Positions 8,542 through 17,679 are shown, counted from the first letter of the stretch. The stretch is DNA of 64,000 bases from Ruminococcus sp. (GCA_017525915.1 JAFXSC010000021.1:21752-85751); one strand, 5' to 3'. Notes: generated from the sequence alone by a model not told the origin. Program-made: numbers and translations.

Positions 8542-10014
8542 TCACCTGTTATAAAGCTTGTTCAGCTTGTGAATCTTCTTTGCAAGCTCCGGCGTGAAAT
8601 CGCTCTCCTTCGTGCGGAACTGCCAGTTCGTGCCGAGGGTCGAGGGCGTATTCATCCTGCCCTCCTTGGGACTGTCGAGGAAGTCCTGTATCTGGGCGCA
8701 GGCTACCTCCGCAACGCTGCCCCATGCCGCACGGACAACTGCCTCCGGTATTTCGCCCTTCTTGCGGACACAGAGGTACTTCTTGGCGAATTTCAGCGAT
8801 TTCTTGTCAAGCGTCTCCACCCAGCCGTTGAGGGTCTCGTTATCGTGAGTACCGGTGTAGGCGAAGCAGTTCGTGGTCGTGAAATTGTGGGGGAGGTATT
8901 CGTTTGCCCCGTCCGAGAAGCCGAACTGGAGCACTTTCATGCCGGGATATCCGCATTTTGCGAGCATCTTGTGTACTTCCGGCGTGAGGAAGCCGAGGTC
9001 CTCCGCGATGATATTCAGCCTGCCGAGCTTTTCCTCAGCGAGCTTGAAAAGCTCATGGTCGGGTCCCTTCTTCCACTCTCCCACGGTCGCGTCCTCGCTG
9101 CCGTAGGGGATAGTGTAGTAGCTCTCGAAGCCGCGGAAGTGGTCTATGCGGACGATATCGTAAAGCTTGGTCGCGGACTTTATGCGGTCTATCCACCACT
9201 TGTAGCCGGTCTTTTTGTGGTATTCCCAGTCGTAGAGGGGATTGCCCCAGAGCTGACCGGTCGGGGAGAAGTCATCGGGCGGACAGCCTGCAACGCATAC
9301 CGGGCGGCGCTTTCTGTCGAACCAGAAAAGCTTGTGGTCAGCCCACGCCTCAACGCTGTCGAGGGCGCAGTATATCGGGATATCGCCGATTATCTCGATG
9401 CCGCTGCCGTTGGCGTATTTCTTCAGTTCTCTCCATTGCCTTGCGAACTCGAACTGTATGAACTTATAGAAGCCGATGTCCTTCTTGAGCTGCTTTTTAG
9501 CTTCGGCGACCGCCTTGGGCTTGTGGAGGGAGATGTCGCCTTCCCATTCATACCATGCCTTGCCGCCGTTCTGGGCTTTCAGCGCCATAAACAGGGCATA
9601 TTCGTCGAGCCAGTGCTTGTTCTCGTCGCAGAAAAGCTTGTAATCCGGGAATTTTGCTGGCTTGAACCTTGTATATGCAAGGCGGAGCACCTCGAAGCAG
9701 TTCTTGTAGATAAGGCTGTAATCGACCTTGTCCGGTTCGCTCTCCCATGTGTAGGAGGCGAACTCGTGGTGTTCGAGAAGTCCTTCCGCTTCGAGTATCT
9801 CGAAGTCGATGAAGTAGGGATTTCCGGCGTTCACCGAGAACGACTGGTATGGCGAATCACCGTAGCTCGTGGGTGAGAGCGGCAATATCTGCCAGCACTT
9901 CACTCCCGCGCTTTTCAGGAAATCAACGAAAGCAAAGGCGTGTCTGCCCATTTTGCCTATGCCGTACTCCGAGGGCAGGCTTGAAATATGAATAAGTATG
10001 CAGCTTTTCCGCAT
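8542..10014 (-). CDS. malQ: 4-alpha-glucanotransferase (amylomaltase, GH77)
   Basis: Amylomaltase transfers alpha-1,4-glucan segments between maltooligosaccharides and releases glucose. The 490-residue product is close to the 500 residues of bacterial MalQ. It shows HISSLPSEYGIGKMG at the start, LPLSPTSYGDSPYQSFS, the nucleophile region DIVRIDHFRGF (near residue 290), the acid/base region IIAEDLGFLTPEV (near 338) and GTHDNET (near 392). ATG 10014 has AAAGGAGT upstream. It lies upstream of glgP on the same strand. Confidence 0.97.
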   Translation of the reverse strand: MRKSCILIHISSLPSEYGIGKMGRHAFAFVDFLKSAGVKCWQILPLSPTSYGDSPYQSFSVNAGNPYFIDFEILEAEGLLEHHEFASYTWESEPDKVDYSLIYKNCFEVLRLAYTRFKPAKFPDYKLFCDENKHWLDEYALFMALKAQNGGKAWYEWEGDISLHKPKAVAEAKKQLKKDIGFYKFIQFEFARQWRELKKYANGSGIEIIGDIPIYCALDSVEAWADHKLFWFDRKRRPVCVAGCPPDDFSPTGQLWGNPLYDWEYHKKTGYKWWIDRIKSATKLYDIVRIDHFRGFESYYTIPYGSEDATVGEWKKGPDHELFKLAEEKLGRLNIIAEDLGFLTPEVHKMLAKCGYPGMKVLQFGFSDGANEYLPHNFTTTNCFAYTGTHDNETLNGWVETLDKKSLKFAKKYLCVRKKGEIPEAVVRAAWGSVAEVACAQIQDFLDSPKEGRMNTPSTLGTNWQFRTKESDFTPELAKKIHKLNKLYNR

Positions 10015-10093
10015 TTGACATAACTCCTTTGACCGTATATATCAGCCCTTCCGGTAAATAATATCAAATATGAAGCTTACAGGGGGCGGTGAT

Positions 10094-10480
10094 ATGAGGT
10101 ATTCACAGTATATTTTTTCGTTTTTTATGGGATTTTTTCTTTACAGCCTTGTTGAGATAGTCGGCAGGGGATATACCCACTGGACTATGGCGCTGACCGG
10201 CGGCATGATATTATCGCTGCTCTACGCGGTGAACACTCGCAGTTCGGTAACTCTGCTGCGGAGCTGCATGGCAGGCTCGCTGATAATAACAGGCATCGAG
10301 CTCGTTGTAGGGCTGTTTGATAATATTATTATGCACTGGCAGGTGTGGGATTACTCAGATATGCCGCTTAATCTTTTCGGGCAGATATGCCTGCCGTTCT
10401 CGTGCTTCTGGTTCGTGCTGTGCATACCTGCGAGGTATGTATGCCGCGTGATACGCAGGAGGTTTGAGGATTCACGTTAA
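10094..10480 (+). CDS. Small polytopic membrane protein (PF06541-like, CmpB type)
   Basis: The 128-residue product has about four hydrophobic segments (FFMGFFLYSLVEI, GGMILSLLYAV, SLIITGIELVVGLF and a C-terminal LPFSCFWFVLCIPA) with the W-D-Y-S-x-M-P-L-N-L-x-G-Q-I-C-L motif found in proteins annotated as putative ABC transporter permeases (PF06541). No ATPase partner is adjacent, so the transport label is weak. ATG 10094 was chosen over an upstream ATG because a purine-rich AGGGGGCGGTGAT site precedes it. Confidence 0.75.
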   Translation: MRYSQYIFSFFMGFFLYSLVEIVGRGYTHWTMALTGGMILSLLYAVNTRSSVTLLRSCMAGSLIITGIELVVGLFDNIIMHWQVWDYSDMPLNLFGQICLPFSCFWFVLCIPARYVCRVIRRRFEDSR

Positions 10481-10487
10481 AAAACAA

Positions 10488-10511
10488 GCTGTTCCGAGAT
10501 CTCGGAACAGC
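10488..10511 (-). terminator. Terminator of the zinc-ribbon gene
   Basis: GCTGTTCCGA (10488-10497) and TCGGAACAGC (10502-10511) pair around GATC. On the minus strand a T-rich tract (TTGTTTTTT) follows. It separates convergent genes and may stop both. Confidence 0.82.
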
Positions 10512-10519
10512 CGTTATGA

Positions 10520-10954
10520 TCAATAATTCTGGTTTGAATCTGCGTTGAAGAAATTATTGCTGCTCTCAGTGTAGTAATCGTTAGGCTCGAGAGATAAGAA
10601 GTCCTCGTCCTCGATATCAGGAAGTCTTGCGCCGCAGCGTCCGCAGAACTGGAAACGCTCGTTTACCTCAGCATCACACTTCGGGCAGATCTTATAGCCT
10701 CTGATACCGTTGAGCTCATATCTCATCTTCTTGATCCTTCTGCGTCTCTGGTCGATATCATCGCACAGAGTCTTGAGCTCAGAGGTCTCGCCGTCGGGAT
10801 TCTTGTAATACTTCTTGCCGATATCGGTGAAGATCTCGACGATTCTTTCCTCTTCGTATAATATTTTCCTCTTCAGATTATTAGCTTCTGAAAGATTTTT
10901 TGCCTTATCGGAGGCGCCTTTGCTCACACTTCCGAGAGCGTCGAGAAGACCCAT
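10520..10954 (-). CDS. Zinc-ribbon and coiled-coil protein of unknown function
   Basis: The 144-residue product has a helical, charged first half (about residues 20-90, likely coiled coil), then a four-cysteine zinc ribbon KICPKCDAEVNERFQFCGRC (about residues 92-112) and an acidic, Asn/Tyr-rich tail. There is no signal peptide or membrane segment. AGGAGTGATG precedes the start. No function can be assigned; zinc binding is inferred from the two CxxC pairs. Confidence 0.75.
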   Translation of the reverse strand: MGLLDALGSVSKGASDKAKNLSEANNLKRKILYEEERIVEIFTDIGKKYYKNPDGETSELKTLCDDIDQRRRRIKKMRYELNGIRGYKICPKCDAEVNERFQFCGRCGARLPDIEDEDFLSLEPNDYYTESSNNFFNADSNQNY

Positions 10955-11079
10955 TATACATCACTCCTGTCGGGAAATTTTCTCGTTTATTGCTGTAAAT
11001 ATATTATACACCAAATCTTGCGAATTTGTCAAGCGTTTTCAAAACAAATTTAATTACGCATAACTTTTTTGTGTATTAT

Positions 11080-11514
11080 TTACATTTCAGCAATGTCATT
11101 TTCGGTAAGCTGTATAATGCCGTTTCTGGTGAGGACTTCCGCTGCGTGAGCGTTGTCGTCAACGCGGATAACGAAGGATACGGCGTTATCGGAGGTGCCG
11201 AGGAAAGAGTACATATACTCTACGTTTACATTGTCCTGACCGAGAGCGTCAAGGACACGGCTGAGCTGTCCGGGAGAATCCGGTATCGAGATAGCTACTA
11301 CTTCCGTAACGTTTACCGCATATGAAGCTGCTCTGAGGATATCAACGGTCTTTTCCGTGTCGTTTGCAATGAGTCTGATTATGCCGAAATCTGCCGTATC
11401 AGCGAGGCTGAGAGCGCGGAGATTGATGCCGCTCTCCTTGATAAGGCGCATCGCGCCCGCCGACTGACCGGGCTTGTTGTCCACGAATACTGAGATCTGT
11501 TTTACATTTGCCAT
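11080..11514 (-). CDS. Tandem ACT-domain protein
   Basis: The 144-residue product consists of two ACT domains (about residues 5-65 and 72-140) and nothing else. Features are VFVDNKPGQSAGAMRLIKES in the first and SIPDSPGQLSRVLDALGQDN in the second, where the DxPG turn marks the ligand site. Such stand-alone proteins are thought to sense amino acids; Clostridial relatives are often annotated as amino-acid-binding proteins next to ior/paaK genes. Here it lies about 2.8 kb downstream of paaK on the same strand, with a good AAGGAGGAAATT site at its start. Confidence 0.88.
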   Translation of the reverse strand: MANVKQISVFVDNKPGQSAGAMRLIKESGINLRALSLADTADFGIIRLIANDTEKTVDILRAASYAVNVTEVVAISIPDSPGQLSRVLDALGQDNVNVEYMYSFLGTSDNAVSFVIRVDDNAHAAEVLTRNGIIQLTENDIAEM

Positions 11515-11536
11515 AGTAATTTCCTCCTTGGCTTAT

Positions 11537-12790
11537 TCATGTTATAAATTTCAATAGTACAGGATATGTCACTTCGCCGCTGTCTGTTATATAGAGCAGC
11601 AGGATATTTGCATCGGACATATATTTTTCTTTCGCTTGGCTGTCGTTGTTCTTTGAGGTCTCATCAATGCCCATTACGACAAGACCGGGATAGGTCTTGC
11701 TTTCCGCGTAATAGCCGTTGTTGAGGAGGGTTCCTGCGGAGGACTTCCACTCCCATTTTCCGCCGCTGAACGTTATCTCGGTGGAGGTGTCGCCGCTGTC
11801 CTCGGGGAGACCGTAGGCTGTTTTTATGTTGGAGATATAAATGCTGCTGAGCAGCTCGTCCTTCTCCTCCTGAGTCTTCTTTTTGTTATAGCTGGAGTTC
11901 GGGTCTTCCTTCTGTACCTTTATCTGGTCGTAGCTTACCGAGAAATCGCTTCCCGGAGTGTACGAGCCGTTCAGCTCTGTTCCGTAGGTCTTGTGATAGA
12001 GGACATCGCCGGAGGCATAGAGCTCTGCCGGCGGGAGATTGGTGCCGGCACTGGCATAGAGAAAAGGCATATAATCATATTGGATAAGCTTGTCGAAGGT
12101 GCATATCCTCGGAACGAGACGGGTATAGTAAAGTCCTTCTGCATTGAGCTCATTGAGATTGTTAATGACAGCGTTGAACTTTTTCTTCTTGGATTCATCT
12201 TCCGGCTCCGGGTCGTTGATGCTAAAGCTGTCAGAACTGCTGCCGTCACTGGTGACAGCATCGTAGTTCTCATAGTCGAACCAAAGTCTGCCGTTCTGCT
12301 CATATACCTTTCCGGAATAGAAAATCGAGTACTTACCGTTATTTTTTCCCATGCTGAACTCTCCGTCATTGAAGCTCAGGCTGTAAGGATTGTAGGTCCT
12401 GCTGTCGCCCTTCAGCAGGGAGGAATTGTTCTGTTCAAGTCCCTTGCGGATAGATTCATCGGCATCTCCGGTGTACCATTCGGAGATTTTCATTGTGTCT
12501 GTCGGGCTGAGATAAAGTCCGCTGAGCGCTGAAAGCTCGGAGGGCTTTCCCGTGACTGCCGGTGCCGTGAGGACTTCCTGCGGCGCGGTGGTGGGCTTTT
12601 CCGCCGTCGCAGGAGCAGTAGTTGTTTCGGGCTCTGTGCCGGTCTCGGGCTCGGTCAGAGCCTCAGTGCCGGCAGTTGTGTTCGCGGATGCCGCCGGAGT
12701 GCTGTCGCTTCCGCCGCTGCTACCGCATGATGTGCAGCAGGCAAGTATAGAGAATGCCGCCGCTGCCGCTGAAATACGTCTGAAATTCAT
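11537..12790 (-). CDS. Putative lipoprotein, paralogue A of a tandem pair
   Basis: The 417-residue product starts with a signal sequence ending in a lipobox-like FSILACCTSCGSSGG, followed by a Ser/Thr/Glu-rich linker (about residues 30-85) and a beta-rich domain with no known family. It shares with the upstream gene the CCTSCG lipobox, a W/F-F-D/N-Y central motif, an ISFSNGKW/ITFSGGKWEW element and a NNGxYxES motif. ATG 12790 was preferred to GTG 12802 or ATG 12799 because AAGGTGAT is 7 bases upstream. It starts 13 bases after the stop of its paralogue, so the two are co-transcribed. Confidence 0.72.
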   Translation of the reverse strand: MNFRRISAAAAAFSILACCTSCGSSGGSDSTPAASANTTAGTEALTEPETGTEPETTTAPATAEKPTTAPQEVLTAPAVTGKPSELSALSGLYLSPTDTMKISEWYTGDADESIRKGLEQNNSSLLKGDSRTYNPYSLSFNDGEFSMGKNNGKYSIFYSGKVYEQNGRLWFDYENYDAVTSDGSSSDSFSINDPEPEDESKKKKFNAVINNLNELNAEGLYYTRLVPRICTFDKLIQYDYMPFLYASAGTNLPPAELYASGDVLYHKTYGTELNGSYTPGSDFSVSYDQIKVQKEDPNSSYNKKKTQEEKDELLSSIYISNIKTAYGLPEDSGDTSTEITFSGGKWEWKSSAGTLLNNGYYAESKTYPGLVVMGIDETSKNNDSQAKEKYMSDANILLLYITDSGEVTYPVLLKFIT

Positions 12791-12803
12791 ATGTTTCATC
12801 ACC

Positions 12804-13943
12804 TTAGTTCATTTTCACCCAGTTGGGGTACCAGATATTGCCGTCGCCGTCGATGTAGAAAAGGAGCGGACTTAGCTGCTGATATGTCTTGTCGTTGACC
12901 TTTGAGCTCTCGTTGACGAACATACCGATAAGTCCGCTGTGCTCGGTGCTTTCGAGATAGGTGCCGTTGTTTATCAGCTCGCCGTCGGCGTTCGTCCATG
13001 TCCACTTTCCGTTGGAGAAGGAGATAGTAGTATTTCTGCTTTCGGCGAAATAGCGTTCGAGGTATGTCTGATATCTTTCATCGTATCTTTTACGCGAATC
13101 AGGTTCAAGATTGTAGTTTGAATACTCATCGTCATAAAGCGGAGCGAGCAGGTCGAAGCTTACTGTGAAATCTCTGCCGATACTGTAACCGCCTTCAAGC
13201 TTCATGCCGAAGGTCTCAACGCATATCAGACCGTCCATCGGGCAGAGCATATACGGAGTGCCGGTGCGTTTCTGAATTCCCGAAAAGCGTGCACTGTACA
13301 TAGGCAGTGCATTCGGTAAAGAAGCCTTGTCACTCAACAGAAGTTTCGGCTCGACCTTGTTCCAGTATGTACCTGTCTCGTTGAATTCAGCCATTTTTTC
13401 CTGAAGCTTTTTCTTTGTAAGCAACAGCTGTTCAGCTCTGATACGCTCTGTCTGTTCGTCCTTCGGAAGATCCTTGACAGCAGCTGCATGACGGTTTTTG
13501 GTGATTATATCATTATCCGGTTCGGGGACGGCTTCGTTTAAATTTACAGCTAAGTCCTCACAGGAGTAATCGGTATAATTGAAGATGATCTTCCCGTCAC
13601 TAAGGGTATAGGTGCCGCTGTATACAGCATATTCCTTATTGACCAAATTTCCGAGCATCCTGAAGCTGCCGCTCTCGAAGCTGAGAGATGTGAGAGCATT
13701 GGACTTATAGTCCTGTATTGCATAAAGCAGACCGTTATCTATTCCGTTATCGAAAATATTCGTCGGTGAATGCAGCCCCGTGACAGTTGCATAGTCTCCG
13801 TCAAGCACTGTGGACTTGCCTGTGATCGGATTTCCGCCGGTGAGATTGTCTTTAGCTCCCGAACCGTCACTGTCTCCGCATGATGTGCAGCAGGCGAGTA
13901 TTGAGACTGCCGCAGCTGCCGCAAGAATACGCTTCTTTTCCAA
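12804..13943 (-). CDS. Putative lipoprotein, paralogue B of a tandem pair (TTG start)
   Basis: The 379-residue product has signal sequence KRILAAAAAVSILACC with the same CCTSCG lipobox as paralogue A and a shorter Gly/Asp linker. Shared motifs with paralogue A include FNYTDY (FDYENY in A), TISFSNGKWTW and NNGTYLES near the C terminus. The start is most likely TTG 13943: GAGGAG lies exactly 8 bases upstream, while GTG 13952 would be on top of the ribosome site. Function unknown; a surface-exposed lipid-anchored role is inferred. Confidence 0.7.
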   Translation of the reverse strand: MEKKRILAAAAAVSILACCTSCGDSDGSGAKDNLTGGNPITGKSTVLDGDYATVTGLHSPTNIFDNGIDNGLLYAIQDYKSNALTSLSFESGSFRMLGNLVNKEYAVYSGTYTLSDGKIIFNYTDYSCEDLAVNLNEAVPEPDNDIITKNRHAAAVKDLPKDEQTERIRAEQLLLTKKKLQEKMAEFNETGTYWNKVEPKLLLSDKASLPNALPMYSARFSGIQKRTGTPYMLCPMDGLICVETFGMKLEGGYSIGRDFTVSFDLLAPLYDDEYSNYNLEPDSRKRYDERYQTYLERYFAESRNTTISFSNGKWTWTNADGELINNGTYLESTEHSGLIGMFVNESSKVNDKTYQQLSPLLFYIDGDGNIWYPNWVKMN

Positions 13944-14004
13944 TGTTACCACTCCTCATTTCATTATGCAAAGCGGCACCCGTTAGAGCGCCGCTTCAAC
14001 GGGC

Positions 14005-14229
14005 TTAGTTCTTGCCCTTTTCTTCATAAAGAACGAGAGCTGAGAAATCCTCAGTGTACTCATTTACATGGGTCTGAGCATCATGACACATAGCAGCAGC
14101 GGTGCTGTACTTGATATCGATGACCTTAACGGTCTCTATGAACTGGTTGAGTTCGTTCTCAAATGTTACGAATTTCTCGTACTTCTCCTGCTCGGGCATA
14201 AAGTTGGTCGAAAAGATTTTAACTTTCAT
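14005..14229 (-). CDS. Cse60-like sporulation protein
   Basis: The 74-residue acidic product (MKVKIFSTNF at the start, IDIKYSTAA in the middle, ALVLYEE near the end) fits the small Cse60 family, which in Bacillus is expressed in the mother cell under sigma-E. AGGAGGAAATCATT precedes the start. It is 56 bp downstream of paaK on the same strand. The family match rests on length and motif pattern only. Confidence 0.6.
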   Translation of the reverse strand: MKVKIFSTNFMPEQEKYEKFVTFENELNQFIETVKVIDIKYSTAAAMCHDAQTHVNEYTEDFSALVLYEEKGKN

Positions 14230-14284
14230 AATGATTTCCTCCTGTAATTGTAATGTTTATTTGATAGCCGTCGGCTATAAATGC

Positions 14285-15592
14285 TTAGTCGTGGAGCTTG
14301 CGCCTGTCGATGACACGGACAGCCTTGCCCTCGCTTCTGGTGATCGACTTGGGCGATACAAGGTGTACCTTCGGGTTAATGCCTATCATCGCCTTCATTG
14401 CCTCAGCGAGCTCATGCTCCTGCTTCTGCATATCCTTGACCTTGTCGGAGAACTGGTCAGGGTTCATCTCGACGTTGATGTCAAGGGTATCGGTATTGTT
14501 CACGCGGTCCACCTCGATGAGGTAGTTGGGTGAATAGCCCTGTGCGATGAGGACGGTCTCGATCTGTGACGGGAATACGTTTACTCCGCGGATTATCATC
14601 ATATCGTCGCTTCTGCCCTTGGGCTTGGTCATCTTGATGAGAGTGCGTCCGCATGAGCACTTCTTCCTGCTAAGAACGCAGAGGTCGCGTGTACGGTAAC
14701 GGAGAAGCGGGAAAGCCTCCTTGGTGATGCTTGTGAATACGAGCTCACCGACCTCGCCGTCCGGGAGAACTTCTCCGGTCTCGGGATTGATTATCTCGGG
14801 AATGAAGTGGTCCTCGTTTATGTGCATACCGCTCTGCTCGCAGCACTCGAATGCAACGCCGGGACCGCTGGTCTCGGTAAGACCGTAGATATCGTAAGCC
14901 TTGAGACCGAGAGATTCCTCGATAGAATGGCGCATTTCCTCTGTCCAGGGCTCAGCGCCGAAGATACCTGCCTTGAGGTCGATATCAGCGGGAGTAAGTC
15001 CCATATCGTGCAGGGTTTCGCCTATATAAGCCGCATACGAAGGGGTGCAGCAGAGGATAGTGGAATGAAGGTCCTGCATGAAGGTTATCTGTCGCTCGGT
15101 ATTTCCGGAAGACATCGGAAGGGTGAGACAGCCGACCTTGTGGGAGCCGCCGTTGAGACCGGCTCCTCCGGTGAAAAGTCCGAAGCCGTAGGCGATCTGG
15201 CAGACGTCCTCGTTCGTGCCGCCGGCAGCAGTGATAGCTCTTGCGGTGCAGTCGTCCCAGAGGTCGATATCGTTCTGGGTGTAGAAGGCGACAACGCGCT
15301 TTCCGGTAGTACCGCTTGTGGAGTGTATCCTTACGCATTCGCTGAGCGGAACAGCGAGCAGACCGTAGGGGTAAGCGTCGCGGAGGTCGGCCTTGCTCAG
15401 GAACGGAAGCTTGTGAAGGTCATCAACTCCCTTGATATCCTCGGGCTTTACGCCCTTTTCGTCCATTTTGTCACGGTAATACTTAACGTTGTCGTACACA
15501 TGATGTACCTGCTTGACGAGACGTTCGTCCTGAAGCTTTTTCATATCCTCACGGGACATGGTCTCGATCTCTTCATTCCAGTATCTTTCCAT
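14285..15592 (-). CDS. paaK: Phenylacetate-CoA ligase family protein
   Basis: This ANL-superfamily enzyme adenylates an arylacetate and transfers it to CoA. The 435 residues match the PaaK length. The adenylate motif STSGTTGKRV lies near residue 93, YGLTETSGPG near 235, followed by LPDGEVGELVFTSI, YRTRDL and the C-terminal small domain with RGVNVFPSQIE. Clustering with iorA and iorB is well known in anaerobes: indolepyruvate (or arylpyruvate) oxidoreductase makes or uses aryl-acetyl-CoA and PaaK interconverts it with the free acid. In this operon it would act in aromatic amino acid synthesis or breakdown. Confidence 0.94.
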   Translation of the reverse strand: MERYWNEEIETMSREDMKKLQDERLVKQVHHVYDNVKYYRDKMDEKGVKPEDIKGVDDLHKLPFLSKADLRDAYPYGLLAVPLSECVRIHSTSGTTGKRVVAFYTQNDIDLWDDCTARAITAAGGTNEDVCQIAYGFGLFTGGAGLNGGSHKVGCLTLPMSSGNTERQITFMQDLHSTILCCTPSYAAYIGETLHDMGLTPADIDLKAGIFGAEPWTEEMRHSIEESLGLKAYDIYGLTETSGPGVAFECCEQSGMHINEDHFIPEIINPETGEVLPDGEVGELVFTSITKEAFPLLRYRTRDLCVLSRKKCSCGRTLIKMTKPKGRSDDMMIIRGVNVFPSQIETVLIAQGYSPNYLIEVDRVNNTDTLDINVEMNPDQFSDKVKDMQKQEHELAEAMKAMIGINPKVHLVSPKSITRSEGKAVRVIDRRKLHD

Positions 15593-15768
15593 TGGTTATT
15601 TCTCCTTTTTTACAGGGGACATCGCCATTGATGCCTCCTGAGAATAACAAAAAAATGCTGATTCATAATTCGTACTGCGAAATTGGTTGTGTCAATCAGC
15701 CTTGCAGTGGGCCCCGTTCTCGGGCTCCCACTGGTCTGTATGTTTGCCCGGGACTATGCACTAACAGC

Positions 15769-16344
15769 TTACTTCGCCGCTTTTCCGAGCTCGAATGCCT
15801 TCTTGTTGAGTTCGAGGAACTTGGGCGGTACGCACTGTTCGAGCGCCTTCTGCCAGAGCTCCTCCGGGTAGTCGGTTATTGCCGAGAATACGCCCATGAG
15901 CACCACGTTTGAAGCCTTTGCAGTACCTGCCTGCTCGGCAAGGCTGAGTGCGTCAACAGCGATGAGCTCCGCACCGGCAGCCTTTATCTTCTCTGCGAGG
16001 TTTTCCGGATATGATGCTGCACCGGTGATAACGGGCATCGGGTCAATCTGCTGGGTCGAGGTTATGAGCTTTCCGCCCTTTCTGAGGTAGGGGAGGCACC
16101 TTGCGGCCTCAAGCATCTCGAAGGAAATAACGGCATCAGCCTCGCCCTTTTCGATAACGGGGGAGTATACCTTATCGCCGTACTTGACGTATGTTACTAC
16201 CGAACCACCGCGCTGGCTCATGCCGTGGACCTCGCTGACCTTTACGTCATAGCCCTGTGCGAGCAGCACGTTTCCGAGAAGTCTTGAAGCGAGCAGCGAA
16301 CCCTGTCCGCCTACGCCGACTATCATTACTGATCTTGTTTCCAT
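15769..16344 (-). CDS. iorB: Indolepyruvate:ferredoxin oxidoreductase, beta subunit
   Basis: IorB pairs with IorA to decarboxylate arylpyruvates to aryl-acetyl-CoA with ferredoxin. The 191-residue product has GVGGQGSLLASRLLG at the N terminus and VHGMSQRGGSVVTYVKYG, the hallmark of the gamma-type domain of 2-oxoacid oxidoreductases, plus KASNVVLMGVF in the C-terminal third. AAGGAG lies 10 bases from ATG. Unusually it is separated from iorA by three small genes (16373-17640), although all are on one strand with short gaps. Confidence 0.95.
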   Translation of the reverse strand: METRSVMIVGVGGQGSLLASRLLGNVLLAQGYDVKVSEVHGMSQRGGSVVTYVKYGDKVYSPVIEKGEADAVISFEMLEAARCLPYLRKGGKLITSTQQIDPMPVITGAASYPENLAEKIKAAGAELIAVDALSLAEQAGTAKASNVVLMGVFSAITDYPEELWQKALEQCVPPKFLELNKKAFELGKAAK

Positions 16345-16372
16345 TTATTATTACTCCTTATGTATCCTGATC

Positions 16373-17020
16373 TCAGGTTTTTTTGGCTTTATTCTTTGAA
16401 CTGCCGAGCTGGCTGCTGACCATGCTCCGGACCTGGTTCTTCATAAGCGATGCAGCTCCGAGTATCGCAGAGATATAACTCTCGACGAGCGATGTGAAGA
16501 AGTCCTTCTTTACTCCGAAGAAGCCTATCAGGTCGTAGAAATGCGTGAAGCAGTTGCCGAAGCTCGGTTCGGCAAAGCCGAAGGTCTTCAGGTTGAGCGC
16601 GGCAACGCTCTTGCGGACGCTCTCCTCAGTGACGTTGGTATTGCCCTGTGTTGCGGCGTATACCTGTTCGTTGAGGTAGGCGATGGTGTCGCTGAACGAC
16701 TCCGTGATGCTCCATGTCCAGATTATCCTCTGGGTGAGGTAGACCGATACCGTCATTATGACCGTGCATATCAGTATCCCCCAGCAGCGCCGCAGCGGAC
16801 GGTTCCTTGTCATTCTTCCGAAGCCCCAGACTGTTCCGGCGGCGAGGAAGAAGCCGAGTATCATCGACCTTATGCCGAATTTACCGAGGATTATCCACAC
16901 TGTCATTCCCGGAAGCGAACCGAGGAACGCTCCGAGCACTCCGTACAGGAAGGCGTTCCCGGACTTCATATCCGGCGGCGCATCGGTCACGGCAGGCTTG
17001 TCTGCGAGCTTTTCAGCCAT
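16373..17020 (-). CDS. Membrane protein of unknown function
   Basis: The 215-residue product has three to four membrane segments in its first half (about residues 27-47, 53-70 and 84-102), then a soluble region and a basic C terminus (SSKNKAKKT). I recognise no family. Its start overlaps the end of the preceding gene by 8 bases, so it is translated from the same message as its upstream neighbours and as iorB downstream. Confidence 0.65.
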   Translation of the reverse strand: MAEKLADKPAVTDAPPDMKSGNAFLYGVLGAFLGSLPGMTVWIILGKFGIRSMILGFFLAAGTVWGFGRMTRNRPLRRCWGILICTVIMTVSVYLTQRIIWTWSITESFSDTIAYLNEQVYAATQGNTNVTEESVRKSVAALNLKTFGFAEPSFGNCFTHFYDLIGFFGVKKDFFTSLVESYISAILGAASLMKNQVRSMVSSQLGSSKNKAKKT

Positions 17021-17426
17021 TGTCCTCAGCTCTGTACAGCAGTTCGAGTTCGCCGTCCACGAAGCCTATCGCGATGCCCTGTGCGGCTGTGAGTATGCGG
17101 CTGTATTTTCCGCCGGAGAGGTATTCCCTCACCATTTCAGCGTACAGATCCTGAGCGTGTTTCCAGCCGGTATCCTCCTCGTCGGAGGTGTCAACGGTGA
17201 AGATATCCTCCTCCGAGCTCCATACCTCCTCGCAAGCCCAGTCACCGCCCTTGTCGTCAGGGTCGAATTCACCTGCGGCTATGAGCTGTACAGCGTAGAT
17301 ATGCTCCTCTTCCGATTCCTCATAGAGGTTGAAGCAGAAAGCCTTCGCATCGTCGGGCATATCATTGTTTTCGAGGAGTTCATCGAGCCAGCGGGCGAAT
17401 TCCTCATATATCGATAACTGTATCAT
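17013..17426 (-). CDS. Acidic hypothetical protein
   Basis: The 137-residue, strongly acidic product (many Asp/Glu; EEDIFTVDTSDEEDTGW in the middle) has no membrane segment, signal or recognised motif. It overlaps the upstream zinc-ribbon gene by 23 bases and the downstream membrane-protein gene by 8 bases, a tight coupling that argues all three are real and work together. Its size and acidity resemble immunity-type or regulatory proteins, but this is only an impression. Confidence 0.65.
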   Translation of the reverse strand: MIQLSIYEEFARWLDELLENNDMPDDAKAFCFNLYEESEEEHIYAVQLIAAGEFDPDDKGGDWACEEVWSSEEDIFTVDTSDEEDTGWKHAQDLYAEMVREYLSGGKYSRILTAAQGIAIGFVDGELELLYRAEDNG

Positions 17427-17640
17427 CTTTGGTATTTTTCCTCTTTGTGTTCATGTCGCTGCGGAAGAATTCAAACTTGCCGCAGCCCGGACATTCGTAT
17501 ATGCTCACAGGAAGCGCACCGGAGAGCCAGTGGTCGAGGTGCTCGAAGATGATGCCGCTCTTTCCGAGCTGTATCTTCTTGCTTCCTATGTATTGCATCG
17601 GTATTTTGCAGTAGGGGCAATCGACCTTTCTTATTTTCAT
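17404..17640 (-). CDS. Small two-CxxC zinc-ribbon protein
   Basis: The 78-residue product has CPYCKIPM near the N terminus and YECPGCGKFEFF near residue 50, a split zinc ribbon joined by a ~40-residue insert (IQLGKSGIIFEHLDHW). Such small proteins are frequent in Clostridia and have no known function. It starts 40 bases after iorA and overlaps the next gene. Confidence 0.72.
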   Translation of the reverse strand: MKIRKVDCPYCKIPMQYIGSKKIQLGKSGIIFEHLDHWLSGALPVSIYECPGCGKFEFFRSDMNTKRKNTKDDTVIDI

Positions 17641-17679
17641 ATCATTTTCCTCCGGGACACAATAATTGTGAATTACGGA

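Noticed and set aside
8569-9876. 435-codon plus-strand open frame opposite malQ
   Set aside because: Shadow of malQ, low-complexity Leu/Val/Glu composition, no start signal.
15704-15732. GC-rich hairpin CAGTGGG...CCCACTG between iorB and paaK
   Set aside because: Strong stem but no T-run on either strand and no conserved motif; too little to call a terminator or riboswitch.
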